A stretch of 64,000 nt of DNA from Candidatus Sumerlaeota bacterium (GTDB lineage: Bacteria; Sumerlaeota; Sumerlaeia; SLMS01; JAHLLQ01), in the NCBI GenBank assembly GCA_030156535.1, contig JASGMJ010000002.1, positions 1 through 64,000 on the forward strand, given 5' to 3'. Under the pieces are notes generated by a model. That model was given only the letters and a program-made list of their open reading frames with translations, did no database searches and was not told the origin of the DNA. The first letter of the stretch is position 1. Every line of letters starts with the position of its first letter. Of this stretch, positions 26,693 through 35,349 are shown piece after piece. Both the position numbers and the translations under genes were made by a program.

Positions 26693-27112
26693 TCAGTCGT
26701 AGTAGCCCTTGCCCGGGGGGAGTTCGCGGTAGCCGGCGCGTGCCTTGAGAAGCCGGTCGATCTCGGCGCGGAGTTCGCCCGCGTTGGCGGGTTTCTCGAA
26801 GAAGGCGTCGCACTGGGTTCCGAGTTTCCAGACGTTGGGAGAGATTTCCTCGTTTTGCGTCGCGCCGGTCAGGATGACGACGGGGGTTTGGCCGAGTTCG
26901 GGGTGGCCTTTGATCCGCTCGGTGAGATCGAGGCCGTTGATGCCGGGCAGGCCGAGGTCGGTAAGGACGAGGTGGGGCTTCTCGTCCTGGAACTTTTTCC
27001 ACCCAGCGAGCCCGTCGGGTGCCTCGATGACCTTGTAGAGGGGTTCGAGTTGGCTGCGCAGGATGAGGCGCACGTCCGCATCGTCGTCGATCACCAGAAT
27101 GCAGGCAGGCAT
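26693..27112 (-). CDS. stand-alone receiver-domain response regulator
   Basis: 139 residues, a single CheY-like receiver. It has acidic pocket VIDDDADVR, phosphoacceptor in LVLTDLGLPG, the switch Thr in VVILTGAT and the conserved Lys in FFEKPANAGELR. The ATG at 27112 places the receiver at residue 1; the open frame further upstream has no family sequence. No output domain. It could act on a kinase or phosphorelay elsewhere. It is followed by the zinc-ribbon gene. Confidence 0.88.
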   Translation of the reverse strand: MPACILVIDDDADVRLILRSQLEPLYKVIEAPDGLAGWKKFQDEKPHLVLTDLGLPGINGLDLTERIKGHPELGQTPVVILTGATQNEEISPNVWKLGTQCDAFFEKPANAGELRAEIDRLLKARAGYRELPPGKGYYD

Positions 27113-27240
27113 GGCGTGAGAGGCGCTCCGTGTTTTCGGCGGAGTTTTCGCCGGGCAACTCTGAGAGTGTTTCAAGGAGCCCGGGATGGCAAGCCGGAAG
27201 GCAGGGAGCAGCAGGCCGTCCTCAAAGCGGCTCTTTGCAT

Positions 27241-27339
27241 TCAATCGTTCAGTCGTCCCTGCGGGACTCCGGTTTCTTCTTGATCGCGGGTTCCCAGCAC
27301 TGAAGTGCTGGGCTACGATCAGTCGTCCCTGCGGGACTC
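27241..27339. repeat. composite palindromic element, copy 2 (inverted)
   Basis: TCAGTCGTCCCTGCGGGACTC (27249-27269), then TCCCAGCACTGAAGTGCTGGG (about 27291-27311), then TCAGTCGTCCCTGCGGGACTC (27319-27339). This is the reverse complement arrangement of copy 1 at 23444-23543, including the flanking TCGTAGCCC and TCAATCG sequences. Both copies lie in gene-free DNA about 3.7 kb apart and flank three genes. Confidence 0.75.
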
Positions 27340-27340
27340 A

Positions 27341-27500
27341 TTGACGAAATCCGAGGGGCTTGGTGCGGAGGCCTCGAGAAGGATCGCGTGCGTTGAGCGC
27401 CTCGCGCGCTCGTGAGCTTCTTGACGAAATCCGGGGGGGCTGGTGCGGAGGCCTCGAGAGGGACCGCGTGCGTTGAGCGCCTCCCGCGCTCGTGAGCGTC
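27341..27500. repeat. 80-bp direct repeat, two copies
   Basis: Units 27341-27420 and 27421-27500 both start TTGACGAAATCCG and share TGGTGCGGAGGCCTCGAGA and GCGTGCGTTGAGCGCCTC, differing at roughly seven positions. It follows the palindromic element directly, upstream of tdk. The whole 27113-27602 gap is therefore repeats, apart from a short leader for tdk. Confidence 0.8.
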
Positions 27501-27602
27501 GCACCGCCACCACGTCATCCAGGTGTATTTTCCTCGTGCCCTCCGGCCGGGGGGCCTCCACCGTGTTCCCCGACGCCCCAACCGGGGGACGAGGATGCCG
27601 CC

Positions 27603-28235
27603 ATGGCCCAGTTGTATTTCCGCTATTCGTCGATGAACGCCGGCAAGTCCATCGACATCCTGAAGATCGCGAACAACTACGAGGAGCAGGGCAAGCGTGT
27701 GATCCTGTTCACGCACAAGATCGACACGCGCTATGGCGTGGGGAAGATCCGCTCGCGGGTGGGGCTGGAGCGCGCCGGGATTCCGATCGACGACACGATG
27801 GACGTGGCCGTGGAGGTGCGCAAGAATCTGCCGCTCTCGTGCGTGCTTGTCGATGAGGGGCAGTTCCTGACGCGCGAGCAGGTGCTGCAGTTCTGCAAAG
27901 TGGTCGATGACGACAACATTCCCGTGATTGTGTACGGCCTGCGGGCGGACTTCCAGAACCGGCTGTTTCCGGGGAGCGAGGCGCTGCTCGTGTTCGCGGA
28001 CAAGATCGAAGAGGTGAAGACGGTGTGCTGGTTCTGCAACCGCAAGGCGCTGATGAACCTGCGCGTTGCGGACGGCAAGCCCGTGCGCGAGGGCGAGCAG
28101 GTGCTGATCGGCGGGAACGAGAGCTATCTCCCGGTCTGCCGCCGGCATTTCTACGCCGACGAGCTGCCGTGGGATCCGACCAACGTGAAGCGCCCGCCCG
28201 AGAGTGTGCCGTCGCCGTCGCTCTTCAAGCCTTGA
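27603..28235 (+). CDS. tdk: thymidine kinase (type II)
   Basis: 210 residues. The Walker A motif SSMNAGKS (9-16), acidic LVDEGQFL (Walker B and catalytic Glu), lasso region and a zinc site (VCWFCNRKA plus CRRH) define the TK1-like family that phosphorylates thymidine for dTTP salvage. The ATG at 27603 with upstream GACGAGG gives the standard N-terminus AQLYFRYSSMNAGKS. Confidence 0.96.
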   Translation: MAQLYFRYSSMNAGKSIDILKIANNYEEQGKRVILFTHKIDTRYGVGKIRSRVGLERAGIPIDDTMDVAVEVRKNLPLSCVLVDEGQFLTREQVLQFCKVVDDDNIPVIVYGLRADFQNRLFPGSEALLVFADKIEEVKTVCWFCNRKALMNLRVADGKPVREGEQVLIGGNESYLPVCRRHFYADELPWDPTNVKRPPESVPSPSLFKP

Positions 28236-28295
28236 CTGCCCGCCCCTCCGGCAATTCCCTCGCGGGACTCTCTACCCGCCCTGTGAAGGCTGCCC

Positions 28296-29141
28296 ATGAC
28301 TTCATCCACGCGCTGCACCGTTGCCCGGCCCGTCCGCTACGAGGGGACCGGTATTCACACGGGGAAGCCCTGTTCGCTGGAAATCCGGCCCGGAGGCGCG
28401 GGGCAGGGGATTCTGCTGCGCCGCGCAGGGACCGTGTGGCCCGATTTGCCCGCGTGCATCGAGCACGCCAATGCGGAGAAGAGCGACCGGCGAACGGTGC
28501 TGACCGGTCCGGCCGGCCAGACGTTCGAGCAGCTCGAACACGTCATGGCCGCCCTTGCCGCCGCAGGCATCACCGACGCCCTGTTGGTGCAGGACGGGCT
28601 GGAGCCGCCGTTTCTCGACGGCGGCTCGCGCGAATACATGGAGGGCCTGCTGACGGCGGGGCGGGAGGAGCTGGTGGGGGAGCTGGAGCCGCTCGTGATC
28701 CGCGAGCCAATCCACCTGAACTGGGAAGGGGCCGAGCTGGTGGCGACGCCGCACGAGGGTCTGCGGCTGAGTTGCTACGTCGAGTTTCCCGGCACCGTCG
28801 TGGGCTCGCAGGGGGCGAGCGTGGAGATTACCCCGGAGTCGTTTCGCGATGAAGTGGCGGCGGCGCGCACGTTTGCGCTCGAACGCGACATCGAGGCGCT
28901 GCGGGCGGCGGGGCTGGCCAAGGGTGGGACCCTGCAAAATGCGGTTGTGTTCAACGAATCGCGCTACTTGAATGACTCCTTGTTCTTCGAGGATGAGGTG
29001 GCGCGGCACAAAATCCTCGACCTTCTGGGGGACCTCGCGTTGATCGGCCGTCCCCTTCGAGGCCATTTCTGGGCTTGGAAGGCGGGGCACAGACACCATA
29101 TACACTTTGCCCGGCTGATTGCGAAGGGTGAAACGAGGTAG
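28296..29141 (+). CDS. lpxC: UDP-3-O-acyl-N-acetylglucosamine deacetylase
   Basis: 281 residues, slightly short for LpxC. It carries out the first committed step of lipid A synthesis. The zinc and catalytic motifs are present: LEHVMAAL (first His), LDGGSREY, DEVARHKILDLLGDL (second His and Asp) and AGHRHHI (general acid His). It is followed two bases later by fabZ; the two are fused in many Bacteroidota but separate here. Its presence shows an LPS-containing outer membrane. Confidence 0.95.
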   Translation: MTSSTRCTVARPVRYEGTGIHTGKPCSLEIRPGGAGQGILLRRAGTVWPDLPACIEHANAEKSDRRTVLTGPAGQTFEQLEHVMAALAAAGITDALLVQDGLEPPFLDGGSREYMEGLLTAGREELVGELEPLVIREPIHLNWEGAELVATPHEGLRLSCYVEFPGTVVGSQGASVEITPESFRDEVAAARTFALERDIEALRAAGLAKGGTLQNAVVFNESRYLNDSLFFEDEVARHKILDLLGDLALIGRPLRGHFWAWKAGHRHHIHFARLIAKGETR

Positions 29142-29143
29142 AA

Positions 29144-29602
29144 ATGAGCGAAGTTTTTGCGTACAAGCCTCCGTTCGGGATCGAAACGATCAAGAAGATT
29201 CTCCCGCACCGCGAGCCTTTCCTTCTCGTTGATGAGATCACGCATCTGGATGTGGATTCGGTGCGCGGTATCAAGCGGGTCAGCCCCGATGAGTCCTTCT
29301 TCGAGGGGCACTTCCCGGGGAATCCCGTGCTGCCGGGCGTGTTGCACATCGAGATTATGGCCCAGGTGGGGGCTTGCTGGATTTTGTCGCGCACGGAACA
29401 CTTGGGCAAGATCGCTTATCTGATGACAGTTGAGTCCGCGAAATTTCGGGCTCCGGTGGGCCCCGGCACCGAGCTGGACGTGTTCGGCCGAATCTCGAGC
29501 TTGAGGTCCCGGACAGGACGGCTGGACGCCACGATTCACGTGGATGGCAAGATCGTCTCCGAGGCCGCCATCTTTTTCGCCTTTATGAAGGGTGCGACTT
29601 GA
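29144..29602 (+). CDS. fabZ: 3-hydroxyacyl-ACP dehydratase FabZ
   Basis: 152 residues. Family motifs are IKKILPHREPFLLVDEI and GHFPGNPVLPGVLHIE, with the catalytic His in GHFPG and Glu in the following helix. FabZ dehydrates hydroxyacyl-ACP in fatty acid elongation and competes with lipid A enzymes for the same substrate, explaining its place between lpxC and lpxI. Its stop codon overlaps the TTG start of lpxI. Confidence 0.96.
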   Translation: MSEVFAYKPPFGIETIKKILPHREPFLLVDEITHLDVDSVRGIKRVSPDESFFEGHFPGNPVLPGVLHIEIMAQVGACWILSRTEHLGKIAYLMTVESAKFRAPVGPGTELDVFGRISSLRSRTGRLDATIHVDGKIVSEAAIFFAFMKGAT

Positions 29603-30495
29603 ACGAGGTACTTGCTCCCGAACCCATGATTCATTCCCCGGAACCGACCGGTTCGACCGGCATCCCCAAAGTCCTTGGCCTCATCGCGGGCGAGGGCGAT
29701 TTCCCCGTGATGCTCGCCCACGGAGCGCGTGGTGAGGGCGTTGATCTGGTCATTTTTGGTGTCAATGGCCTCGCGAGCGACAAGCTTGAAGGCTTGACTG
29801 ACAAGTTCTATACACTCAAGCTGACCGAGATGACCAAGTTGTTCGACCTTTGCCGCCGGCATTCGGTGCGACACTTGGTCATGGCAGGGCGGGTGCCCCA
29901 CAAGGTGCTGCTGAGGCAGATCAGCCTGGACCCGCGGATTCTGAAGATTCTGGGCACGCTGCGCAACAAGAAGGCGGATTCGCTGCTGAGGGCGGCGACC
30001 GACGAGATCGAGCGCGAAGGCATCAAGGTGCTCGATTCCACGATGTTCCTGAAGTGGTGCATGCCCGAGCCGGGCCTGATCACCGCCCGCCAGCCGCTCT
30101 CCGAGGAGGTGCGGCGCGACATCGAGTTCGGCTACCCGATCGCCAAGGAGATCGCACGGCTCGATGTCGGCCAGACGATCGCCGTGAAGAACCAGATCGT
30201 GGTGGCTGTCGAGGGGATCGAGGGGACGGACGCGTTGATTCGCCGTGCGGGCGAGTTGGCGGGCCCCGGCGTGGTGATCGTGAAAGCCTCCAAGCCGCGC
30301 CAGGACATGCGCTTTGACGTTCCGGTGGTGGGGATCACGACGATCCGCAACATGGCGGAGATCAAGGCGGGTGGGCTGGCGATGACGGCGCGGCAGACGA
30401 TCTTCCTGGACCGGGAAGAGGCGGTGGCTGCAGCCGAGCGAGCAGGGATTTCGTTGTTCGCGTGGGAGGAGACGGGCCGGGAGACGCCGTATTGA
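29599..30495 (+). CDS. lpxI: UDP-2,3-diacylglucosamine pyrophosphatase LpxI
   Basis: 298 residues of the LpxI (DUF1009) family: LGLIAGEGDFPVMLA at the N-terminus, VMAGRVPHK, and the C-terminal catalytic region with TDALIRRAGEL, KPRQDMRFDVPVVG and GLAMTARQTI. It converts UDP-2,3-diacylglucosamine to lipid X and UMP. The likely start is the TTG at 29599, which overlaps the fabZ stop and has AAGGG 7 bases upstream; an ATG at 29626 is the alternative. lpxA and lpxB are not adjacent. Confidence 0.93.
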   Translation: MNEVLAPEPMIHSPEPTGSTGIPKVLGLIAGEGDFPVMLAHGARGEGVDLVIFGVNGLASDKLEGLTDKFYTLKLTEMTKLFDLCRRHSVRHLVMAGRVPHKVLLRQISLDPRILKILGTLRNKKADSLLRAATDEIEREGIKVLDSTMFLKWCMPEPGLITARQPLSEEVRRDIEFGYPIAKEIARLDVGQTIAVKNQIVVAVEGIEGTDALIRRAGELAGPGVVIVKASKPRQDMRFDVPVVGITTIRNMAEIKAGGLAMTARQTIFLDREEAVAAAERAGISLFAWEETGRETPY

Positions 30496-30502
30496 GCTGA
30501 GG

Positions 30503-30690
30503 GGGGCTGGCGGCGGGCGATCGGGGAAAAGGACCAAAGGGACAGCAGGGACCCAAAGGCCAGCGGCGGCTTGGCGCGGGACCAAGGGGCGAGTACCCCA
30601 GCAAGGGCCAGCGGCGGCTTGGCGGGCGAGCGGGGAAAAGGACCAAAGGGACAGCGGGGCCCACGGGTCAGCGGCGGCTTGGCGCGGGGC
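30503..30690. repeat. GC-rich tandem repeat, two units of about 109 bp
   Basis: Three copies of GGYCAGCGGCGGCTTGGCG (30558, 30606, 30666) alternate with two copies of CGGGGAAAAGGACCAAAGGG, giving a higher-order period of about 108-110 bp. The array fills the gap between the convergent lpxI and TPR genes, so it may also affect termination. Confidence 0.75.
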
Positions 30691-30704
30691 CCAAGGGGCT
30701 CTTC

Positions 30705-31037
30705 TTACTCCAACTCGTCCAGCATGGCTTCGATGCGGGGCAGGAGGTCGGTGCCGTCGATGTCGCGATGGGCGTCGATTTGCGCAATGCAGTCGTTGAG
30801 CACGGCGCGGGCGTCCTCGATGCGGCCGAGTTCTGCGTGGACTTGGGCGAGGACGTACCAAGCAGCGACGTTCTTTGCGTCATTCTTGCGGACGAAGCTC
30901 AGATGCAGAGCGGCTTCCTGCAGGGCGGCGGGCGTGCCGTCTTCCTCGAAGAGTTTGAGGCCGAGCACATAGCGCAGCATCGTGTCCGACGGGTCGGAGT
31001 CCACGAGCTGGCGGAGCGTTTTGACGTCGAGTGCCAT
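30705..31037 (-). CDS. small TPR-like protein
   Basis: 110 residues without signal peptide. Helical pairs around MLRYVLGLKLFEEDG and VAAWYVLAQVHAELGRIEDARAVLNDCI fit two TPR units, suggesting a small protein-interaction scaffold. The ATG at 31037 follows the lipoprotein gene by 7 bases. It is the last gene of a three-gene minus-strand cluster (33921 to 30705), all of helical-repeat type. Confidence 0.75.
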   Translation of the reverse strand: MALDVKTLRQLVDSDPSDTMLRYVLGLKLFEEDGTPAALQEAALHLSFVRKNDAKNVAAWYVLAQVHAELGRIEDARAVLNDCIAQIDAHRDIDGTDLLPRIEAMLDELE

Positions 31038-31044
31038 GGGTGCT

Positions 31045-31956
31045 TCAGTCCGCGCGGCTGCGCAGCATCTCCTTGAGGGCGAGAACAGCGTCGAGTTCAC
31101 GGGCGGCGACAAGGCGTTCGGGTCTGCCGTCGGCCTGACTGACGCGGTAGAGAATCTCGAGGCTGTCGTCGAGGAGGGCGAAGGCCCTGTCGGCGCGGAA
31201 TTCGAGTGTCTCGGGGGGATTGAGCCGGGCTTCCTCTTCGGCGAGTTCGCGCTGGAAGCGCGCGAGGCGCAAGGCGTGTTCGAGGCCGCGGCGCGACTCT
31301 GAGTGATTGGCGACGATGGTGCGCAGGGCTTCGAGGGCCTGTGCCTCGCCGTCTGGGAGAACCCAGCGGTTGGCGGCGAGCATTTCGGCGCGCTGCACTT
31401 CGGCGGATTCGGCTTCGACGCGGGCCAGGGCCTGGTACTCGGCGTCCTCGATCTCCGTCGCCAGCTTCCGGAAGGCTTCGGCCTGACGCTGGAGGGAGCG
31501 CAGGGAGTCTTCGAGTGTTTTCGAGCCGGCGTCGAGCTGGCGAATGGCGAGGAGGCGTTCGTCGAGCGCGGCACGGCGCAGCGCGTCCTCCTTCAGGGGC
31601 GAGTCGTAGGTGGCCGCTTCGCGGTAGGCGCGGCGCGCTCCCTCGTAGTCGCCGAGGCGTTCGTAGGCGCGCGCCTTGAGCACGAGGACCTCGGGAGCGA
31701 AGCGCCCCGGGTGCAGGGCGGAGTAGTTGGCAAGGCGCACGAGTGTGGCGCGTGCGATGTTGTGGCCGGTGAGTTCCTCGGCGGGGTAGTGGGCGTAGGG
31801 ATCGCGGGCGTCGAGGAGTTCGAACTCCGCGGCGATGGAGAGCAGGTTCTCGTGGGGCGAATACGCGGCCAGCCGGGCCTTGTTTCCCCCGCAGGCGGCG
31901 AGCAGCACGCACGCCGCCACGGCCAGCGCGCCGATCCGTGGACGCAGGGGTCTCAT
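31045..31956 (-). CDS. lipoprotein with helical (TPR-like) body
   Basis: 303 residues. Signal peptide with lipobox LLAAC. The mature part is almost wholly helical, with one recognisable TPR (VLKARAYERLGDYEGARRAY) and a long coiled-coil-prone stretch rich in Glu/Arg/Ala (about 140-230). It lies 3 bases after the large TPR protein gene, so the two envelope proteins probably work together. Specific role unknown. Confidence 0.78.
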   Translation of the reverse strand: MRPLRPRIGALAVAACVLLAACGGNKARLAAYSPHENLLSIAAEFELLDARDPYAHYPAEELTGHNIARATLVRLANYSALHPGRFAPEVLVLKARAYERLGDYEGARRAYREAATYDSPLKEDALRRAALDERLLAIRQLDAGSKTLEDSLRSLQRQAEAFRKLATEIEDAEYQALARVEAESAEVQRAEMLAANRWVLPDGEAQALEALRTIVANHSESRRGLEHALRLARFQRELAEEEARLNPPETLEFRADRAFALLDDSLEILYRVSQADGRPERLVAARELDAVLALKEMLRSRAD

Positions 31957-31959
31957 GCG

Positions 31960-33921
31960 TTACAATCCGGCCGACAATTCGCTGATCCAGCCTTCAACTT
32001 TGCTGACCTGGGCACCGCCGTTCGAGATGTAATCGCGGTAGTTTTCGAGCGCCTTGCTGAAGTACTCCCCCTCGTTGGAGGCGTCGGCGGAAGCCAGCAC
32101 CTGGTGGTAGAGCACGCCGAGACCGAAGGCGAACTCCGGATTCGCGGGGTCGAGTTCGCGGGCCTTGAGCATGTTCTCCTCGGCGAGCTTGAGATCAGCG
32201 ATCTCTTTCGAGGAGTTGTACTTCTTCTCGTAGGCGGCACCGATGTTGAAATAGGCGGCGGGGTAGTCGGGATAGACTTCCAGCGCCTTGTTGAAGTCGC
32301 CGGTGGCGGTGGAGGGGCCTTTGGTGAGGAGCTTGACTTCGCCACGGGCCAGCAGGGCGTCGGCCTTGTCCGTCTTGTGTTCCTCTTCTTCGCTGTCGGG
32401 AAGCTCCTCGATGAGAGTGACGACGATATCGAGGAATTTGGTGGCTTCGTCGTACTTTTTCTCGTCCTTCGCGAGGCGGCCCATTTCGAGGTTGGTTTCG
32501 ATGTCGTCCTCGTTGCGGGCGAGCAATTCCTGGAGGTAGCGGCGGGCGGCGGGATAGTTGCCGAGGAGGCGCTCGCTGGCGGCGAGCGCGACGGTCGCGC
32601 GGGTGAGGTTGGGTTCGATTTCGCGCGCCTGGCGGTAGTAGGCCTGTGCCTGTTCGTAGTCGCCCATTTGGATGAGGATGTCGCCGAGATCGACGATGGC
32701 GTCGTAGTTGCCGGGTGTGTTTTCGATTTCGCGGCGGAGGTAGACGCGTGCTTCGCCGAGCTCTCCCTTGGCGGTGTAGGCGGAGGCGAGGTTGTGGTTG
32801 GCACGGTGGTAGTTGGGGTCGCTGTCGAGGAGCTTGAGGTATTCCTCGATGGCGCGGTCGTAGTTCTCGATGGCCAGGAGGTTGCGTGCGAGTTCTGAGC
32901 GCAGTTCGTCGTTGTAGGGCTGGACGAGGAGGGCGCGGTCGAGGGAATCGATGGCCTTTTGGGGGTCCTCGGTGTCGACGTCTTCGGCGACGCGGCGCAG
33001 GGCTCCGACGTAGTCGGTGCCAAGGCCGGAGCGGAAGTCGGGGCGCTGCTCATAGATGGCGCCGAAGTACTGGAGGGCGTTGGCGTAGTCGTTCTGCTGG
33101 ACGTAGAGACGGGCAATTTTGTCCGTGATCTCGAACTTGCGGTCCTCGTCGAGCGTTTGCTGGCCGTCTTCGAGGACGCGCTTGTAGAGGTCGATGGCCT
33201 GGCCTCTGCGGCTGGAAACCTGTGAGTAGAGATCGGCGAGCTGGACGCAGGCCTCGAAGTTGAAGGGGTTGAGTTCGAGGGAGGAGCGCAGTTCGCGTTC
33301 GGCGCTGAAGTAGTCGATCGAGTCGATGAGATTGAGGGCGCGGCGATAGTGGACGGTGCTGAGGAGTTCGCGTGCCATCTCGCGCATGGCGCTGGTCTCG
33401 GGCATGGCGGCGAGCATTCCGCGAACGCGTGCTTCGGCACCGTCGAGTTCGTTCTCGGCGAGCATGCGCCGGATGGCCTTGACGTCATCGGCCCAGGGGC
33501 CGAGGTCGCGTTCCTCCATGAGACGGACGGCGTCGGCCATTTTGTGCTCGAGGCGCTTGGCGTCCCCGCCGATGTCGATGGCCTCGCGATAGATGTCGAT
33601 GGCCCCCTCGTAGTCCTTTTCCTTCAGGGCCTTGTCGCCCTCTTCCTCGAGAACCAGGGGGTTCTTGCCGCGCTCGATGCGCTCGATGGTGTCGAGGGGC
33701 AGGACGAGGACCATGCGGCGCACGTCCTGGAATTTGACAGTGCGTTCGTTTTCTTCGAGCACGCGCCCGTCGAGCGACTGGCCGTTCTTGAGAATCAGCG
33801 TGTCAGCCTGGGCCAGTGCGCCGGCGGCGAGGACAGTGCCTGCCAGAAGGGTGGCGCGGCTGGTGCGCTGGAGCCGGGTGCGCAGAATGGAGCGCCAATG
33901 CGAGTTGCCGTGACTTTTCAC
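31960..33921 (-). CDS. exported TPR-repeat protein
   Basis: 653 residues from a GTG start at 33921 with GAGG upstream. It has an N-terminal signal peptide (about 1-39). A small beta-rich segment follows (DTLILKNGQSLDGRVLEENERTV), of the kind seen in many exported TPR proteins. At least ten TPR units then run from residue 90 to 640, several with the canonical W/Y-L-G-A-Y-A-F-P pattern. It is probably a periplasmic scaffold for protein complexes. It leads the cluster with the lipoprotein and small TPR protein. Confidence 0.85.
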   Translation of the reverse strand: MKSHGNSHWRSILRTRLQRTSRATLLAGTVLAAGALAQADTLILKNGQSLDGRVLEENERTVKFQDVRRMVLVLPLDTIERIERGKNPLVLEEEGDKALKEKDYEGAIDIYREAIDIGGDAKRLEHKMADAVRLMEERDLGPWADDVKAIRRMLAENELDGAEARVRGMLAAMPETSAMREMARELLSTVHYRRALNLIDSIDYFSAERELRSSLELNPFNFEACVQLADLYSQVSSRRGQAIDLYKRVLEDGQQTLDEDRKFEITDKIARLYVQQNDYANALQYFGAIYEQRPDFRSGLGTDYVGALRRVAEDVDTEDPQKAIDSLDRALLVQPYNDELRSELARNLLAIENYDRAIEEYLKLLDSDPNYHRANHNLASAYTAKGELGEARVYLRREIENTPGNYDAIVDLGDILIQMGDYEQAQAYYRQAREIEPNLTRATVALAASERLLGNYPAARRYLQELLARNEDDIETNLEMGRLAKDEKKYDEATKFLDIVVTLIEELPDSEEEEHKTDKADALLARGEVKLLTKGPSTATGDFNKALEVYPDYPAAYFNIGAAYEKKYNSSKEIADLKLAEENMLKARELDPANPEFAFGLGVLYHQVLASADASNEGEYFSKALENYRDYISNGGAQVSKVEGWISELSAGL

Positions 33922-34237
33922 CGTGAAGTCCTCTCGAAATCCATGTCGGTTTGCTCGTCTTCCTTGGACCGGGCAGGCAAGGCAGACGTTCCCACGGGCT
34001 CAAAGCATCCTCGTGCCTCGCCCCTGGGAACCTGCAGACACAGGACTTCCGAACGACGCCGCCGGACTGCCCTGAGTCTCCATTTCCACTCCCGATAGCC
34101 CCTGCCGCCGGGGAGCGTCAACGCGGACCACGCCTGTTTCGCCAGCTTTTCAGCTTTCGCGCAGAACCGGGATTGCGGCCCCCCGCCCTGACGGCGGCAC
34201 AATTTCGGGATTGTCTTTATTCCCGCAGGATTGCTTC
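33922..34237. other. intergenic region between divergent TPR and AEC genes
   Basis: 316 bp of ordinary GC-rich sequence. It must contain promoters for both directions, but I see no clear promoter, operator or stable RNA. Confidence 0.3.
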
Positions 34238-35263
34238 GTGGATTCCTTCCTTCCCCCCGGTTTTGCCGACGCCTTTGGCCCCGTGCTGGCCACGATGGCG
34301 ACGCTGTTTCTCGTCAGTTTCGCCGGGTTCCTCGCCGTCCGGCTGAAGATCATCGACGACAAGGGGGTGACGGCCCTGACGCGCCTGCTGATCGACGTCA
34401 TCGTGCCGTGCCGGATGGCGGTCTCGATGATGGCGGGGCTGAATTCCGAGACGCTGGCGCAGTGTGGGTTCATCATCGTGCTGATGGCCACGTGGACTTT
34501 CGTCTCCCTTGGGTTGTCGTCGCTGGCGACGCGGGTGTGGCGGGGGGGCGATCCGGCGCGCAACCGGGCGATCTGGGCGCTGAGTTCATTCCAGAACGGG
34601 ATCTATGTTCCGTTGCCGCTGGTGCTGGCGCTCGTTCCGGCGGAGGAGCAGGATTTGGCGACGGTGTACGTGGGGGGCGCGGTGATTGTGATGATCCTGT
34701 GCCAGTGGAGCATCGGGGTGACGTTGCTGCGGGGGCGCGAGAAGGGCGGCCGGCTGTCGGTGCGCGAGACGTTGCGCGGGATGGTGAATCCGCCGCTGAT
34801 GGCGATTCTGGGTGGAGCGCTGCTGGCGTTCGTTCCGCCGTTTGCGTTGGCGGCGCGCACGGGCGAAGGGCCGGCAGTGCTGACGATTCCGATGAGCGCG
34901 GCTGAGACGGTGGGCTCGACGCTGGGGCCGATTGCGATGATCGTGCTGGGGATGATGATCGGCGGTTGCCGGTTGTCCGGGGCGTTGTCGGTGCGCACGC
35001 TGGGGATTCCGATTCTGATTCGGCTGCTGCTGTCTCCGGCAGTGATGCTGGTGTTTCTGATGGTTGGGCCGCTGGAGGGGATTTCCTCGCTGGTGGCGCT
35101 GGTGCTGATTGTGGAGGCGGCGGCGCCTCCGGCGACGAATCTTTCGATCATCGCGCGGCGCTATGGGGGCGACTGGGAGATGATCGCGTCGGCGCTGCTG
35201 GTCACTTATCTGTTGGCGCTGCTGACGCTGCCGTTCTTCGCCGCGATGATTCTGTCGAAGTGA
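34238..35263 (+). CDS. AEC-family (auxin efflux carrier-like) transporter
   Basis: 341 residues with about ten transmembrane helices. The N-terminal half has FLAVRLKIIDDKGVTALTRLLIDVIVPCRM and the C-terminal half LVALVLIVEAAAPPATNLSIIA, the typical helix-breaking Pro/Asn signatures of the bile/auxin carrier superfamily. Family members export or import organic acids. The GTG at 34238 has AGGA 8-9 bases upstream and is preferred to a TTG at 34211. No metabolic partner is adjacent. Confidence 0.85.
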   Translation: MDSFLPPGFADAFGPVLATMATLFLVSFAGFLAVRLKIIDDKGVTALTRLLIDVIVPCRMAVSMMAGLNSETLAQCGFIIVLMATWTFVSLGLSSLATRVWRGGDPARNRAIWALSSFQNGIYVPLPLVLALVPAEEQDLATVYVGGAVIVMILCQWSIGVTLLRGREKGGRLSVRETLRGMVNPPLMAILGGALLAFVPPFALAARTGEGPAVLTIPMSAAETVGSTLGPIAMIVLGMMIGGCRLSGALSVRTLGIPILIRLLLSPAVMLVFLMVGPLEGISSLVALVLIVEAAAPPATNLSIIARRYGGDWEMIASALLVTYLLALLTLPFFAAMILSK

Positions 35264-35349
35264 GATTGGCTTCCCCATCGCCTTTTCATTCGACAACCGC
35301 CGTCCTCCGCGAGAAAGAAGGTCACATTCTCTTTCGGTGGTTGCGTCCG

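Noticed and set aside
28296-29602. LpxC-FabZ fusion protein
   Set aside because: lpxC ends with its own stop codon and fabZ starts two bases later with its own ATG.
30503-30690. CRISPR array
   Set aside because: Repeats are directly abutting, GC-rich and of unequal spacing with no unique spacers; no cas genes are present.
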